Source of the DNA: Hamadaea sp013361475
GTDB lineage: Bacteria > Actinomycetota > Actinomycetes > Mycobacteriales > Micromonosporaceae
Assembly (NCBI RefSeq): GCF_040654195.1
Contig: NZ_JBFAHM010000004.1
Location: forward strand, 248,001 to 312,000
Direction: 5' to 3'
Length of the DNA stretch: 64,000 nucleotides
In this document: positions 21,984 to 30,364 of the stretch, in pieces
Layout: every line of letters starts with the position of its first letter
Position numbering within the stretch: position 1 is the first letter of the stretch
Notes under the pieces: model-generated
The model's input: only the letters and a program-made list of their open reading frames with translations
What the model was told of the DNA's origin: nothing
Database searches by the model: none
Program-made: the position numbers and the translations under genes

Positions 21984-22616
21984 CTAGCCGGCGAGCGCTG
22001 CGGCCTCCTCGCGACCCGCGGTTCGCAGGATGCCGGCGATCTTCGCCCGGTGCGCCGATTCCCAGTCGTCCAATGTCTCGGCCGCCTCCTGGGCGAGCTT
22101 GGCCGTCGCCTGCGCGGCGATCTCGTCCCGCCGGGCAGCCGGGACGACGACCACGCCCTCCTCGTCGGCGACCACGACATCGCCGGAGTGGACAGTCACC
22201 CCGCCGCAGGACACCGGAACGTTCAGCGGTTCCGGGCAGGCCTTCGCCCCCGGAATCGGGATGACCCCGCGGGCGAAGACCGGGAACTGCGCCGCGCGTA
22301 CCTCGGCGAGGTCGCGGATCAGTCCGTCCAGGACGAACCCGGCGATCCCCCGCGACTGGGCGACGGCGCAGACGTTGCCGCCCGCGAGGGCGTAATCGAG
22401 GTCGCCGGACTCGACCACGATCACCGAACCCGGCTCGGCCAGATGGATCGCGGCGTGCAGCATCAGGTTGTCGCCCGGCCGGCAACGGACCGTGTACGCC
22501 GGGCCGGCCATGCGCGGCGTCGGCGACCACAACGGCCGGATACCGATGTCCATGACCTGGGCTCGATCCAGGAGGTCGGCCAGGGTGGTCGTGGGGAGGT
22601 CAGCGAAGTCGATCAC
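21984..22616 (-). CDS. RraA-like protein (4-hydroxy-4-methyl-2-oxoglutarate aldolase family)
   Basis: A 210-residue RraA-fold protein: GPAYTVRCRPGDNLMLHAAI, SVIVVESGDLDYALAGGNVC, AVAQSRGIAGFVLDGLIRDL, RGVIPIPGAKACPEPLNVPV, SGDVVVADEEGVVVVPA. The family contains both the RNase E inhibitor RraA and metal-dependent HMG/CHA aldolases; the GG-x(n)-DG-x-x-RD pattern is present, so aldolase activity is plausible. The GTG start at 22616 follows GGGGAG immediately. Confidence 0.8.
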   Translation of the reverse strand: MIDFADLPTTTLADLLDRAQVMDIGIRPLWSPTPRMAGPAYTVRCRPGDNLMLHAAIHLAEPGSVIVVESGDLDYALAGGNVCAVAQSRGIAGFVLDGLIRDLAEVRAAQFPVFARGVIPIPGAKACPEPLNVPVSCGGVTVHSGDVVVADEEGVVVVPAARRDEIAAQATAKLAQEAAETLDDWESAHRAKIAGILRTAGREEAAALAG

Positions 22617-22654
22617 CTCCCCATTTAACAGTACGGACGTACGGTACGCAACCG

Positions 22655-23794
22655 TCAGAGACCGCCGAAGAACGCCCGCAGGTCCGCGACGACCAGGTCC
22701 GGATCGGTCGTGTACGCGAAGTGCCCGCCCCGGTCGAACTCGGTGTAGCGCACGATGTTGTTGGACCGCCCGGCGAAGGTCTGAATCGTGCGGAAGTCCT
22801 GCGGGAACACCGCGACCGCGGTCGGCACCTCGTTGGGCTCCTCGCGGTAGCCGGCGCCGCTCTGGGCGTCCTCGTAGTAGTGCCGGGCGCTCGATCCGCC
22901 CGTCCTGGTGAACCAGTAGATGCTCACGTGGGTCAAGTAGTTGTCCACGTCGAGGTAGTCCGCGAAGTCGCCCCAGCCGGTCCAGAGTTCGGCGTTCCAG
23001 GCCAGCTGGCCGGCCGGCGAGTCGGTCAGCCCGTACGCCAGGGTCAGCGGCCGGCTCTGCTGGATCTTCTGATAGCCCGCCTTGCTCTGGAACTCGGCGG
23101 TCGTGCCGGACAGGCTCGCCTTGTCGGCCTCGGAGATCTTGTCGAACTCGGCCGGATCCCCGGACGGGAAGGCGAAGATCTGCAGCAGATGTACGCCGAT
23201 GAGCCCGGCCGGTGCGAGGATGCCCAGCTCGCGGCCGACCAGTGCGCCCGCGTCGCCACCGGCGGCGCCCCAGCGTTCGTAGCCGAGGCCGGTCATCAAG
23301 GTCGCGAACGCCCGGGCGATCCGGGCGCTGTCCCAGCCCGGCTCAGTCGGCGGACCGGAGAAGCCGTACCCGGGCAACGACGGTGCGACGACGTGGAACG
23401 CCTGCGCCGGATCGCCGCCGTGCGACCGGGGATCGGTCAGCGGGCCGATCACGTTCAGGAACTCCACGATGGACCCCGGCCAGCCGTGCATCAGCAGCAG
23501 CGGCGTCGCGTCCGGCTCGGCCGAGCGTACGTGGAGGAAGTGGATGTTCTGCCCGTCGACCGTCGTGGTGAACTGCGGGATCTCGTTGAGCCGAGCCTCC
23601 TGCGCCCGCCAGTCGAAGCCGTCGCGCCAGTGGTCGGCCAGCCGCCGCACGACCGCCGTGGGCATGCCGTACGCCGTACCGCTGCCGGGCACCTCGTCGG
23701 GCCAGCGGGTCGCCGCCAGCCGCGACGCCAAGTCGTCGAGCTCGGCCTGCGGAATGTCGATCCGGAAGGGCTTAATGTCGATCGTCTCAGTCAT
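22655..23794 (-). CDS. Epoxide hydrolase with EHN N-terminal domain
   Basis: A 379-residue alpha/beta-hydrolase of the epoxide-hydrolase type. The N-terminal EHN segment (IDIKPFRIDIPQAELDDLAS, LADHWRDGFDWRAQEARLNE) covers residues 1-110. The hydrolase core has the oxyanion motif LMHGWPGSIVEF, SLPGYGFSGPP, the nucleophile Asp in AAGGDAGALVG and the catalytic His in RGGHFAYTTDPD. It opens epoxides to diols in the cytoplasm; the substrate is unknown. A 9-bp inverted repeat lies 19 bp before the start codon and is likely its operator. Confidence 0.92.
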   Translation of the reverse strand: MTETIDIKPFRIDIPQAELDDLASRLAATRWPDEVPGSGTAYGMPTAVVRRLADHWRDGFDWRAQEARLNEIPQFTTTVDGQNIHFLHVRSAEPDATPLLLMHGWPGSIVEFLNVIGPLTDPRSHGGDPAQAFHVVAPSLPGYGFSGPPTEPGWDSARIARAFATLMTGLGYERWGAAGGDAGALVGRELGILAPAGLIGVHLLQIFAFPSGDPAEFDKISEADKASLSGTTAEFQSKAGYQKIQQSRPLTLAYGLTDSPAGQLAWNAELWTGWGDFADYLDVDNYLTHVSIYWFTRTGGSSARHYYEDAQSGAGYREEPNEVPTAVAVFPQDFRTIQTFAGRSNNIVRYTEFDRGGHFAYTTDPDLVVADLRAFFGGL

Positions 23795-23812
23795 GACCCC
23801 GACGTTACGGGG

Positions 23813-23839
23813 GCATTAGGACGAGTTAATTCCTAATGC
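23813..23839. promoter_or_regulatory. Operator-like inverted repeat before the epoxide hydrolase gene
   Basis: GCATTAGGA (23813-23821) and TCCTAATGC (23831-23839) are perfect complements around a 9-bp AT-rich spacer. It is AT-rich in a very GC-rich neighbourhood and lies where the promoter should be. A TetR- or MarR-type repressor could bind; no gene for it adjoins. Confidence 0.55.
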
Positions 23840-24133
23840 GGCAACGCACGGCGCGGACTCCCCGGGCCGCCGCGCCCGGGCCGCCGCGCCCGGGCCGCCC
23901 GCGATCTCCGGAATCTCCCGTACCTAACAGCGTCGCGGTGAGGTACCTGAGCCTCCGGAGATCATCCACTCGCGCGCCGAGGCCATCCGACGAGTCGGCA
24001 GCCCGCCGCCGGACAGGAGGCAGCCCGCCGCCGCCGTGGAGGAGGCAGCCCGCCGCCGACGAGTCGGCAGCCCGGCGCCGGAGAGGAGGAATGCCCCCCG
24101 ACGCCGGGCCGCCGACGGCCTGCGATCGGCCGG
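23840..24133. repeat. Gene-free stretch with GC-rich tandem repeats
   Basis: No gene is supported here. At 23861-23901 a 14-bp unit (CGGGCCGCCGCGCC) is repeated almost three times. At 23997-24085 the core GCAGCCCGCCGCCG occurs four times, spaced 21-25 bp (the fourth copy has one change). The two-part hairpin at 23903-23963 lies between them. These repeats immediately follow the ABC permease gene. Confidence 0.6.
23903..23963. terminator. Two-part hairpin between the ABC operon and the epoxide hydrolase
   Basis: GATCTCCGGA (23903-23912) pairs with TCCGGAGATC (23954-23963); after a 7x7 internal loop GTACCT pairs with AGGTAC, leaving a 15-nt apical loop. It is about 170 bases after the ABC permease stop and is probably its terminator. 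Confidence 0.5.
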
Positions 24134-25750
24134 TCAGGTGGTCAAGTCCCGTCGCCGGAACAGGGCCAGCCCGCCGACGGTCAGCGCGACCGCCACCACA
24201 GCCAGCGCGATGAGGGGCAGCGCCCGGGGGTCGGCGACCGGTACCGCCGGCACGTGGCTGAACGGCGAGATGTCGCGGACCGCCTGTGGCAGGCCGAACA
24301 AGTCGCCGAGCATGCCGAAGGCGATGCTCACAACCAGTCCCGCCCAGGCGAGCGCGACGCTGATCCGGGGCAGCGCCCCGAAGGCGAGGACGACGAACCC
24401 AGCGACGGTCAGCGCGGCCGGCAGCTGGACGAGGGCGGCCCCGGCGAGGGTGCCGACGCTGGTCTGACCACCGGTCGACAGGTCGCCGAGCCCCATGGCG
24501 AGTCCCGACGCGACCAGCAGAACCGCGGCGCCCACGACCGCGATGACGAGGTGCGAGGCGACCCAGCGGATCCGGCCGGTCGCCGTGGCCAGGACCGCTT
24601 CGGCGGTGCCGGCCGTCTCCTCGCTGCGCAGCCGCAGCAGGACCTGGACGGCGAACCCGGCGGCGAGGACGCCGAAGACCGCCATCATGGCCGCGTAGAA
24701 GACGTCCACGAGACCGCCGGACGCTCCCCCGGCGAGCTGGCCCATGAGGTCGGCGACGCCCTTGTTCTCCTCGAAGGCGTCGTTCACCGTGTTGCCGAGG
24801 GTGCCGATGCCGTAGCCGAACACGACACCGCCGATCAGCCAGCCGAAGACGGTGCCGCGCTGCAGTCGCCAGGCCAGGCCGGTCGGGCTGAGCAGCGAGG
24901 GGGCCGCGGCGGGCGGGCCGAGCCGCGCGGGCACCAGGCCCGCGCCCAGGTCGCGGCGATTCACCAAGGCGTACGCCCCGGCGGCGCAGACGGCGAAGAA
25001 GAGCAGCGGGAGGATCAGCACCCACCAGCGCTCTGCGCCGTAGGGCCGGACTTGTTCGCCCCAGCCGAGCGGCGAAAGCCAGGCGACCCAAGAGCTCGTG
25101 ACCTTGATCCCGTCCGGCCCGATGTCGCCGAGCGCGTCGCCGACGCCCCGGAGGAAGTACGCCACGCCGATGCTCGCGGCGGCGAACCCGTTCGCGGCGC
25201 GGGCGGTGCTGAACACCTGAGCCGCCAGCGCCGCGATCCCGGCGAACGACAGCCCGGTGACGAGACTCGCCGCGCCCCAGGCGACCGAGCCCGCCGCCGG
25301 TAGACCGGCCCCGAGCAGGGCAAGGGTGGAAAGGAGTCCCATGAGGACGTTCGCGATCACCGCATGGGTCAGCGCGGCGGCCAGGGCGGCGTGCCGGCCG
25401 ATCGCGGCCGAGCCGATCAGCTCCGCCCGGCCGGTCTCCTCGTTCTGCCGCGTATGCCGGACGACGAGGAAGGTGCTCATCAGCGCCACGAGCACGAGCA
25501 GGGATGCGAGGTTCCGGAAATTGACGAGCGCGCCCTGCGTGACGCCGACCGGGATGCCCCGCATCAGCAGGACGGCCGGGCTCGTGACGGCGCCCTTGAG
25601 CGCGGTGGCCGCGTCGGCCTCCGTCGGGAACTCGTCCTTGACGGCGGCGGCGCCGGCGTACAGGAGCAGCATCGCGCCGACGATCCAGATCGGCAGCTGC
25701 ACACGGTCTCGCCTTAGCGCGAGTCTGGTCAACCGGAGCGCGCCCGTCAT
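24134..25750 (-). CDS. ABC exporter permease (two fused half-domains)
   Basis: A 538-residue integral membrane protein with about twelve transmembrane helices in two similar halves (LPIWIVGAMLLLYAGAAAVK; FGWLIGGVVFGYGIGTLGNT). It resembles the large permeases of actinobacterial antibiotic or polyketide exporters. It pairs with the ATPase encoded just upstream (ATGA overlap at 25747-25750). Together they should pump a hydrophobic compound outwards, regulated by the TetR at 26685. Substrate unknown. Confidence 0.85.
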   Translation of the reverse strand: MTGALRLTRLALRRDRVQLPIWIVGAMLLLYAGAAAVKDEFPTEADAATALKGAVTSPAVLLMRGIPVGVTQGALVNFRNLASLLVLVALMSTFLVVRHTRQNEETGRAELIGSAAIGRHAALAAALTHAVIANVLMGLLSTLALLGAGLPAAGSVAWGAASLVTGLSFAGIAALAAQVFSTARAANGFAAASIGVAYFLRGVGDALGDIGPDGIKVTSSWVAWLSPLGWGEQVRPYGAERWWVLILPLLFFAVCAAGAYALVNRRDLGAGLVPARLGPPAAAPSLLSPTGLAWRLQRGTVFGWLIGGVVFGYGIGTLGNTVNDAFEENKGVADLMGQLAGGASGGLVDVFYAAMMAVFGVLAAGFAVQVLLRLRSEETAGTAEAVLATATGRIRWVASHLVIAVVGAAVLLVASGLAMGLGDLSTGGQTSVGTLAGAALVQLPAALTVAGFVVLAFGALPRISVALAWAGLVVSIAFGMLGDLFGLPQAVRDISPFSHVPAVPVADPRALPLIALAVVAVALTVGGLALFRRRDLTT

Positions 25751-26676
25751 CGCGACGCTCCCGAGGCCGTGACGGCAGCCGGGCGGTCGTAGTGACGCAG
25801 GAACAGCTCCTCCAGCGTCGGCGGCTGGCTGACCAGCCCGCGTACGCCGGCCTCGGCGAGCAGGCGCAGCGCCTGCTCCAGGGCGGTGTTGTCCACAGCG
25901 AAGCTCACGTGGCCGTCCCGGGCCTGCAGATCGTGCACACCTGCCAGGGTGGCCAGACCGTCGACCGGCCCCGCGAGGTCGGCCCGGATCGCCGTACGCG
26001 TCAGATGCCGCAGGTCGGCGAGCGTACCGGTCTCGACGGCCTGGCCGTCGCGGATGATGGTGAGCCGGTCGCAGAGGGCCTCCACCTCCGACAGGATGTG
26101 GCTCGACAGCAGGACGGTACGCCCGCCGCGCTGCACCTCGGCCCGCACGACCTGCCGGAAGACCTCCTCCATCAGGGGGTCGAGGCCGGACGTCGGCTCG
26201 TCCAGAATGAGCAGTTCCACATCGGAGGCGAGTGCCGCGACGAGGGCCACCTTCTGCCGGTTGCCCTTGGAATAGGTGCGGGCCTTCTTGCGGGGGTCGA
26301 GGTCGAACGCCGTGAGCAGTTCGGCGCGGCGTTGCTTGTTGAGCCCGCCGCGCAGGTCGCCGAGCAGGTCGATGACCTCCCCGCCGGACAGGTTGGGCCA
26401 CAGCGTGACGTCGCCGGGCACGTACGCCAGCCGCCGGTGCAGCTCGGTGGCCTGTGCCCAGGGATCGCCGCCGAGCAGCCGGACCGTGCCGCCGTCGGAG
26501 CGGAGCAGGCCGAGCAGGATGCGGATGGTCGTGGTCTTCCCGGCGCCGTTCGGGCCGAGGAATCCGTGCACCTCGCCCGTGCGGACGGCGAGGTCGAGGC
26601 CGTCCAGCGCGCGCGTGCGCCCGAACGACTTCACCAGGCTTTCCACATGGATCGCGTGCGTGATCGCGTCGGACAT
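25747..26676 (-). CDS. ABC transporter ATP-binding protein (drug-exporter type)
   Basis: A 309-residue ABC ATPase: Walker A GPNGAGKTTT, Q-loop region RLAYVPGDVTLWPNLSGGE, signature YSKGNRQKVALVAAL (a degenerate LSGGQ, as in DrrA-like exporters), Walker B LLILDEPTSGLDPL, H-loop LLSSHILSEVE, and a C-terminal regulatory extension. It energises the permease encoded downstream. ATG 26676 is used; a GTG at 26688 overlaps the TetR stop (GTGA) and is possible. Confidence 0.93.
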   Translation of the reverse strand: MSDAITHAIHVESLVKSFGRTRALDGLDLAVRTGEVHGFLGPNGAGKTTTIRILLGLLRSDGGTVRLLGGDPWAQATELHRRLAYVPGDVTLWPNLSGGEVIDLLGDLRGGLNKQRRAELLTAFDLDPRKKARTYSKGNRQKVALVAALASDVELLILDEPTSGLDPLMEEVFRQVVRAEVQRGGRTVLLSSHILSEVEALCDRLTIIRDGQAVETGTLADLRHLTRTAIRADLAGPVDGLATLAGVHDLQARDGHVSFAVDNTALEQALRLLAEAGVRGLVSQPPTLEELFLRHYDRPAAVTASGASR

Positions 26677-26684
26677 GGTGGTCG

Positions 26685-27332
26685 TCACTCCTTCGGAGAG
26701 GATTCGGGAGAGGTGTCGAGCAGTCGATCCATCGCCGCGTGCAGGTAGCCGGCCTGCTCGGGCGACAACATGGCGGTGGCGGCGACGTCGATGAGGGCGT
26801 GGTTCAGCCGCACGTAGCCCTCGGTGCTGGCGAGGTCGACGCCGAGCACTCGGGACAGTTGATCGGAGAGCAGGAAGAGGCCGAGTTGCATCGCGCAGAT
26901 CGCGGCCCCGTAGGCCCGCGCGTCGCGTGTCTGCACGCCGGTCTTGCCGACCCACTCCTCGCCGAGGTCGACCATCCGGTCGAACATCGCCGTGGCGGCC
27001 GGTGAGCCGTCCCGGATGGACTGAACCAGGTAGCGCTGCAACAGCCGCATCTCCGGGCTGTGGCTGACGAGGAAGCCCGGATCGGCGATCTTGCCGGCGA
27101 AGACCTCCTCGCGGAACTGGTCGGTTCGCTCCTGCGCGAAGACGTCGCAGGCGTCGCGCAACGCCTCCTTGGAGCCGAAGTGGTGCCGCAGCAGCCCGGA
27201 GGAGACCCCGGCCTCCTGCGCGATGTCGCGGACGGACGCCCCGGCGATCCCCCGGTCGGCGAACAGCCGGATGGCGGCGTCTCGGATGCGAGCCCGGGCG
27301 GTCAGATCGTCGGGCGCTCGTTCGCTACACAC
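26685..27332 (-). CDS. TetR-family regulator of the ABC exporter
   Basis: A 215-residue TetR protein: N-terminal helix-turn-helix (IRDAAIRLFADRGIAGASVR, DIAQEAGVSSGLLRHHFGSK) and an all-helical ligand domain. It begins with GTG at 27332 and is followed by the ABC genes in the same operon, which suggests auto-repression together with the exporter. The perfect palindrome CTACACGGCCGTGTAG 12 bp upstream is the likely operator. The inducer would be the exporter's substrate. Confidence 0.9.
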   Translation of the reverse strand: MCSERAPDDLTARARIRDAAIRLFADRGIAGASVRDIAQEAGVSSGLLRHHFGSKEALRDACDVFAQERTDQFREEVFAGKIADPGFLVSHSPEMRLLQRYLVQSIRDGSPAATAMFDRMVDLGEEWVGKTGVQTRDARAYGAAICAMQLGLFLLSDQLSRVLGVDLASTEGYVRLNHALIDVAATAMLSPEQAGYLHAAMDRLLDTSPESSPKE

Positions 27333-27344
27333 GCGTATAGCGTA

Positions 27345-27360
27345 CTACACGGCCGTGTAG
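27345..27360. promoter_or_regulatory. Perfect TetR-type operator CTACACGGCCGTGTAG
   Basis: A 16-bp perfect palindrome between the divergent tetR (start 27332) and lysR (start 27397) genes. A related half-site, GCTACACACGCGTATAGC, overlaps the tetR start. Its position would let TetR repress its own operon and possibly the LysR gene. Confidence 0.7.
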
Positions 27361-27396
27361 CCGCCAAGAGGCCGTAGCGGAAGGTAGGTTCGGATC

Positions 27397-28302
27397 ATGG
27401 CGACCGCTGACCCCGCAGCCGATCTGGCCCCGAGCGAACTGCGTGTCCTCGTCGCGGTCGAGGCCACCGGCGGTTTCACCGCCGCTGCCGCGCAGCTCGG
27501 GCTGACCCAGCCGGCCGTGTCTCACGCCGTCCGAGCCTGCGAACGCAAGATCGGCGTGGTGCTGTTCGAGCGCGGGCGGCACGGCGCCCGGCCCACCCCG
27601 GCGGGCGTACGCGCGGTGGCGCACGCGCGCCGCATCCTGCGGCTGCTCGAGACGCTGGGCGCGGAGGCACGAGGAGCCGCGGCAGGCGTCGTCGAGGGCC
27701 CGCTGCGGATCGCCGCCTTCCGCAGTGCGGCCGCGCACCTGCTGCCGCCGGTGCTCGCCCGGCTGACCGCCCGGCTCCCCGGCGTACGCCCGGAGGTGGC
27801 GATCGTGCGGGAAGTCGGCCGGGGCACCGCCGGTGAGGTCGCCGACGGCCGGGCCGACATCGGCATCGCCACCCTCGGCGGGAGCCAGACGATCCCCGCC
27901 GGGCTGCTGTCGGGCCGCCTGTTCGAGGAGCCGTACGCGCTCGCGTACCCCTTGGGCCACCGGGAGCCGCGCGGCCTGCCGTTGATCGACTGGGACGAGA
28001 ACTGCGGCTCCTACACGCGCGAGTGGTGGTCGCGGCGGGAGTGGCTGCCGCGCGCGACGATCAAGGCGCAGGACGACAGCGTGGTGTTGTCCATGGTGGC
28101 GCAGGGCATGGGCATGGCCGTCGCGCCGCGGCTCAGCCTGCTCGGCGCGCCGCCGGGGCTGGCGGTCGAGGATCTGGGCGAGTGCCGTCCCCGGCGGGAG
28201 ATCGGGTACGTGACGACGCCCGCCATGGCGCAGTCGCTGGCGGTCCGGACCTTCATCCGTGAGCTGCGCTCGACCGCCCGCACGGCCCTCGACCCCGCGT
28301 AG
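27397..28302 (+). CDS. LysR-family transcriptional regulator
   Basis: A 301-residue LysR regulator: N-terminal winged helix (LRVLVAVEATGGFTAAAAQL, LTQPAVSHAVRACERKIGVV), linker helix, and periplasmic-binding-like effector domain from about residue 95 (GPLRIAAFRSAAAHLLPPVL, VSMVAQGMGMAVAPRLSLLG-like motif). Targets are unclear since the flanking genes are the divergent TetR/ABC operon and a convergent VOC protein. Confidence 0.92.
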   Translation: MATADPAADLAPSELRVLVAVEATGGFTAAAAQLGLTQPAVSHAVRACERKIGVVLFERGRHGARPTPAGVRAVAHARRILRLLETLGAEARGAAAGVVEGPLRIAAFRSAAAHLLPPVLARLTARLPGVRPEVAIVREVGRGTAGEVADGRADIGIATLGGSQTIPAGLLSGRLFEEPYALAYPLGHREPRGLPLIDWDENCGSYTREWWSRREWLPRATIKAQDDSVVLSMVAQGMGMAVAPRLSLLGAPPGLAVEDLGECRPRREIGYVTTPAMAQSLAVRTFIRELRSTARTALDPA

Positions 28303-28344
28303 CGCACTCCAGCATCGTCGGCACCCAGAGCGGGGGCGAACATC

Positions 28345-28392
28345 GATCTAGACGAGAAACGGTCGCCTGGACCACCATTTCTCGCCTAGATC
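28345..28392. terminator. Long hairpin between convergent genes
   Basis: Arms 28345-28359 and 28378-28392 pair over 15 bp with one mismatch (GATCTAGACGAGAAA against TTTCTCGCCTAGATC) around an 18-nt loop. It lies between lysR and the VOC gene, both of which end towards it, so it is probably a bidirectional terminator. The arms are AT-richer than the surroundings. Confidence 0.65.
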
Positions 28393-28406
28393 AACTAGGG
28401 TCGCTC

Positions 28407-28817
28407 TTACTGGGGATGGACGATGTCGATCATCCAGGGCACGCCGAACTGGTCGACGACCATGCCGAACTCGTCGCCCCACATCTGCTTCTCGAGCTGC
28501 ATCGTCACCGTGCCCTTGGCGGCCAGCTTCTCCCAGTAGCCGCGCAGCGCGTCTGCGTCCTCGCCGCTGACGCTGATCGAGATGTTCTGGCCCGGCTGGT
28601 GTTCCATGCCGGGCGGCAGGTCCGAGGCCATGATGGTGAACCCGGCCGGGGTCTCCAGCAGGGCGTGCATGATCTGGTCCTTGGTGGCCGCGTCGTCCGA
28701 GCCGTACTCGCCGAAGGTGTTGAGCTTCAGGTCGCCGCCGAGGACTTCCTGGTAGAACTCCATGGCCTCCCGGGCCGAGCCGGGGAAGTTCAGATACGGG
28801 TTCAGGCGCGTGGTCAT
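28407..28817 (-). CDS. VOC/PhnB-like metalloenzyme superfamily protein
   Basis: A 136-residue glyoxalase/bleomycin-resistance-fold protein of the PhnB subgroup: RLNPYLNFPGSAREAMEFYQ, EVLGGDLKLNTFGEYGS, DALRGYWEKLAAKGTVTMQL, WGDEFGMVVDQFGVPWMIDI. Members of this subgroup usually act as small-molecule-binding proteins or are uncharacterised. A strong ribosome binding site (AGGAGG, five bases before ATG) supports the start. Confidence 0.88.
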   Translation of the reverse strand: MTTRLNPYLNFPGSAREAMEFYQEVLGGDLKLNTFGEYGSDDAATKDQIMHALLETPAGFTIMASDLPPGMEHQPGQNISISVSGEDADALRGYWEKLAAKGTVTMQLEKQMWGDEFGMVVDQFGVPWMIDIVHPQ

Positions 28818-28972
28818 CGGATCCTCCTGATCGCTGATCGCCCTGACGTGCGGTGTGCTGTCGCCGTCGTTCCTGAGCCTAGGACGATGTCGCGGAGCCG
28901 ACCGGCGCTTCAGCCGAACGGGTTCGGCGAATTCGGTTGTGCCGGTCCAGGGGGCATGCCATCTTTCGCAGC

Positions 28973-29821
28973 GTGAACAACCCCGTAGACATCGATCCCG
29001 CCGACAGCATCGCGGTCAACCGCGCGAACTGGGACGAACGCGCCCCGGCCCATGCCCAGTCCCCCGACTACAACGTCGCCGACTTCGCCGCGGATCCGGC
29101 GTACCTGTCGGAGGTCGTGCGGTTCGACGTCCCCCGGCTCGGGGACATCGCCGGGCTTCGCGGCGTACACCTGCAGTGTCACATCGGCACCGACACCGTG
29201 TCCCTCGCGCGGCTCGGCGCGCGCATGACCGGTCTCGACTTCTCGCCCGCCGCGTTGGTCGAGGCCCGCGCGCTGGCCAAGGCCGCCGGGGCCGAGGTCG
29301 ACTTCGTCGAATCCGACGTGTACGCCGCCGCCGACGTCCTTCCCAACGGGGAGTTCGACCTGGTCTTCACCGGCATCGGCGCGCTGTGCTGGCTGCCGGA
29401 CGTGCGCCGCTGGGCGGCGGTGGTGGCACGGCTGCTCAAGCCGGGCGGGCGGCTGTTCCTCCGGGAGGGGCATCCGATGCTCTGGGCGCTCAACGAGCAC
29501 ACCACCGACGGCATCCAGGTGACCTACCCCTACTTCGAGACCGCGGAGCCGCTGGTCTTCGACGAGCCGGGCACCTATGTGGCGACGGAGACGCAGCTCG
29601 CGCACAACGTCAGCCACAGCTGGAACCACGGGCTGGGCGAGATCGTGTCCGCCCTGCTCGCCGAGGGGATGCGGCTGACGATGCTCGAAGAGCACGACAG
29701 CGTGCCGTGGAAGGCGCTGCTCGAAGGCATGGTCTCCGACGAGCACGGTGAGTGGCGGCTGGCCGAGCATCGCGAGCGGGTGCCGATGAGCTACACGCTG
29801 CAGGCGGTTCGGGAGCGGTAG
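28973..29821 (+). CDS. Class I SAM-dependent methyltransferase
   Basis: A 282-residue methyltransferase. Motif I reads LRGVHLQCHIGTDTVSLARL (Cys-His-Ile-Gly in place of the usual Gly-rich run, a known variant), then MTGLDFSPAALVEAR, FDLVFTGIGALCWLPDVRRW and LLKPGGRLFLREGHPM. The substrate is unknown. GTG 28973 (VNNPVDIDP) has no clear ribosome binding site; an open frame continues upstream to 28937. Confidence 0.85.
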   Translation: MNNPVDIDPADSIAVNRANWDERAPAHAQSPDYNVADFAADPAYLSEVVRFDVPRLGDIAGLRGVHLQCHIGTDTVSLARLGARMTGLDFSPAALVEARALAKAAGAEVDFVESDVYAAADVLPNGEFDLVFTGIGALCWLPDVRRWAAVVARLLKPGGRLFLREGHPMLWALNEHTTDGIQVTYPYFETAEPLVFDEPGTYVATETQLAHNVSHSWNHGLGEIVSALLAEGMRLTMLEEHDSVPWKALLEGMVSDEHGEWRLAEHRERVPMSYTLQAVRER

Positions 29822-29848
29822 CGCGCCGGAGCAGTAAAATCTGTCGCG

Positions 29849-30364
29849 ATGAATGATCCGACCACCGAGGGGTACGCCGCCACTCCCGCCGAGATCGAGG
29901 GGATGGTGCGCAACCTCTGCGCGTACGCCTTGAGCGAGCCCGATCCGATGCAGCGCTATGTCGAGCTGACCCATCAGCAGGTGCTGTTCGAGGGCATGGT
30001 CGAGGCGATCCGCCGGGAACGCGGGCGGGCGCTGGCCGACCTGATCGTGGCCGGGATGCCGGCCGCTCAGGTGGCGGCCAAGACGAATCTCGCGACCGAA
30101 CCCAAGGTACGCAAGCTGATCAGTGCCGCCGGTGAGACCGACCGGGTCAAGGCGGCGGCGCGACCAGCCAAAGCCGCCAAAGCGACGAAAGCGGCGAAGC
30201 CGAAGAAGGCACCCGAGCCGTTGCCGCCACACCTGGCCGCACCGAGCGGGAAACGCGTACTGACCCCGGCCGATCTGGAGGCGTTGGGCGTCGCACCGAA
30301 GAAGCGCGCCGCCCCGAAGCAGCCGCGGGCGAAGAAGGCGGCGGTTCAGAAGAGCGCGAGCTGA
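29849..30364 (+). CDS. Helix-turn-helix protein with a lysine-rich histone-H1-like tail
   Basis: A 171-residue protein. Residues 1-90 are helical and end in an HTH-like block (FEGMVEAIRRERGRALADLI, VAGMPAAQVAAKTNLATEPK). From about residue 95 the sequence is made of Lys/Ala/Pro runs (AAARPAKAAKATKAAKPKKA; PKKRAAPKQPRAKKAAVQKS) like eukaryotic H1 tails and actinobacterial HU/Lsr2-associated proteins. It is probably a DNA-binding or nucleoid-associated protein (inference). Its 3' end overlaps the convergent nuclease gene by 19 bp. Confidence 0.75.
   Translation: MNDPTTEGYAATPAEIEGMVRNLCAYALSEPDPMQRYVELTHQQVLFEGMVEAIRRERGRALADLIVAGMPAAQVAAKTNLATEPKVRKLISAAGETDRVKAAARPAKAAKATKAAKPKKAPEPLPPHLAAPSGKRVLTPADLEALGVAPKKRAAPKQPRAKKAAVQKSAS

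Noticed and set aside
23840..24133. Insertion sequence or gene remnant in the repeat-rich gap
   Set aside because: No transposase-like frame, no terminal repeats with target duplication; only short GC-rich tandem units and a terminator-like hairpin.
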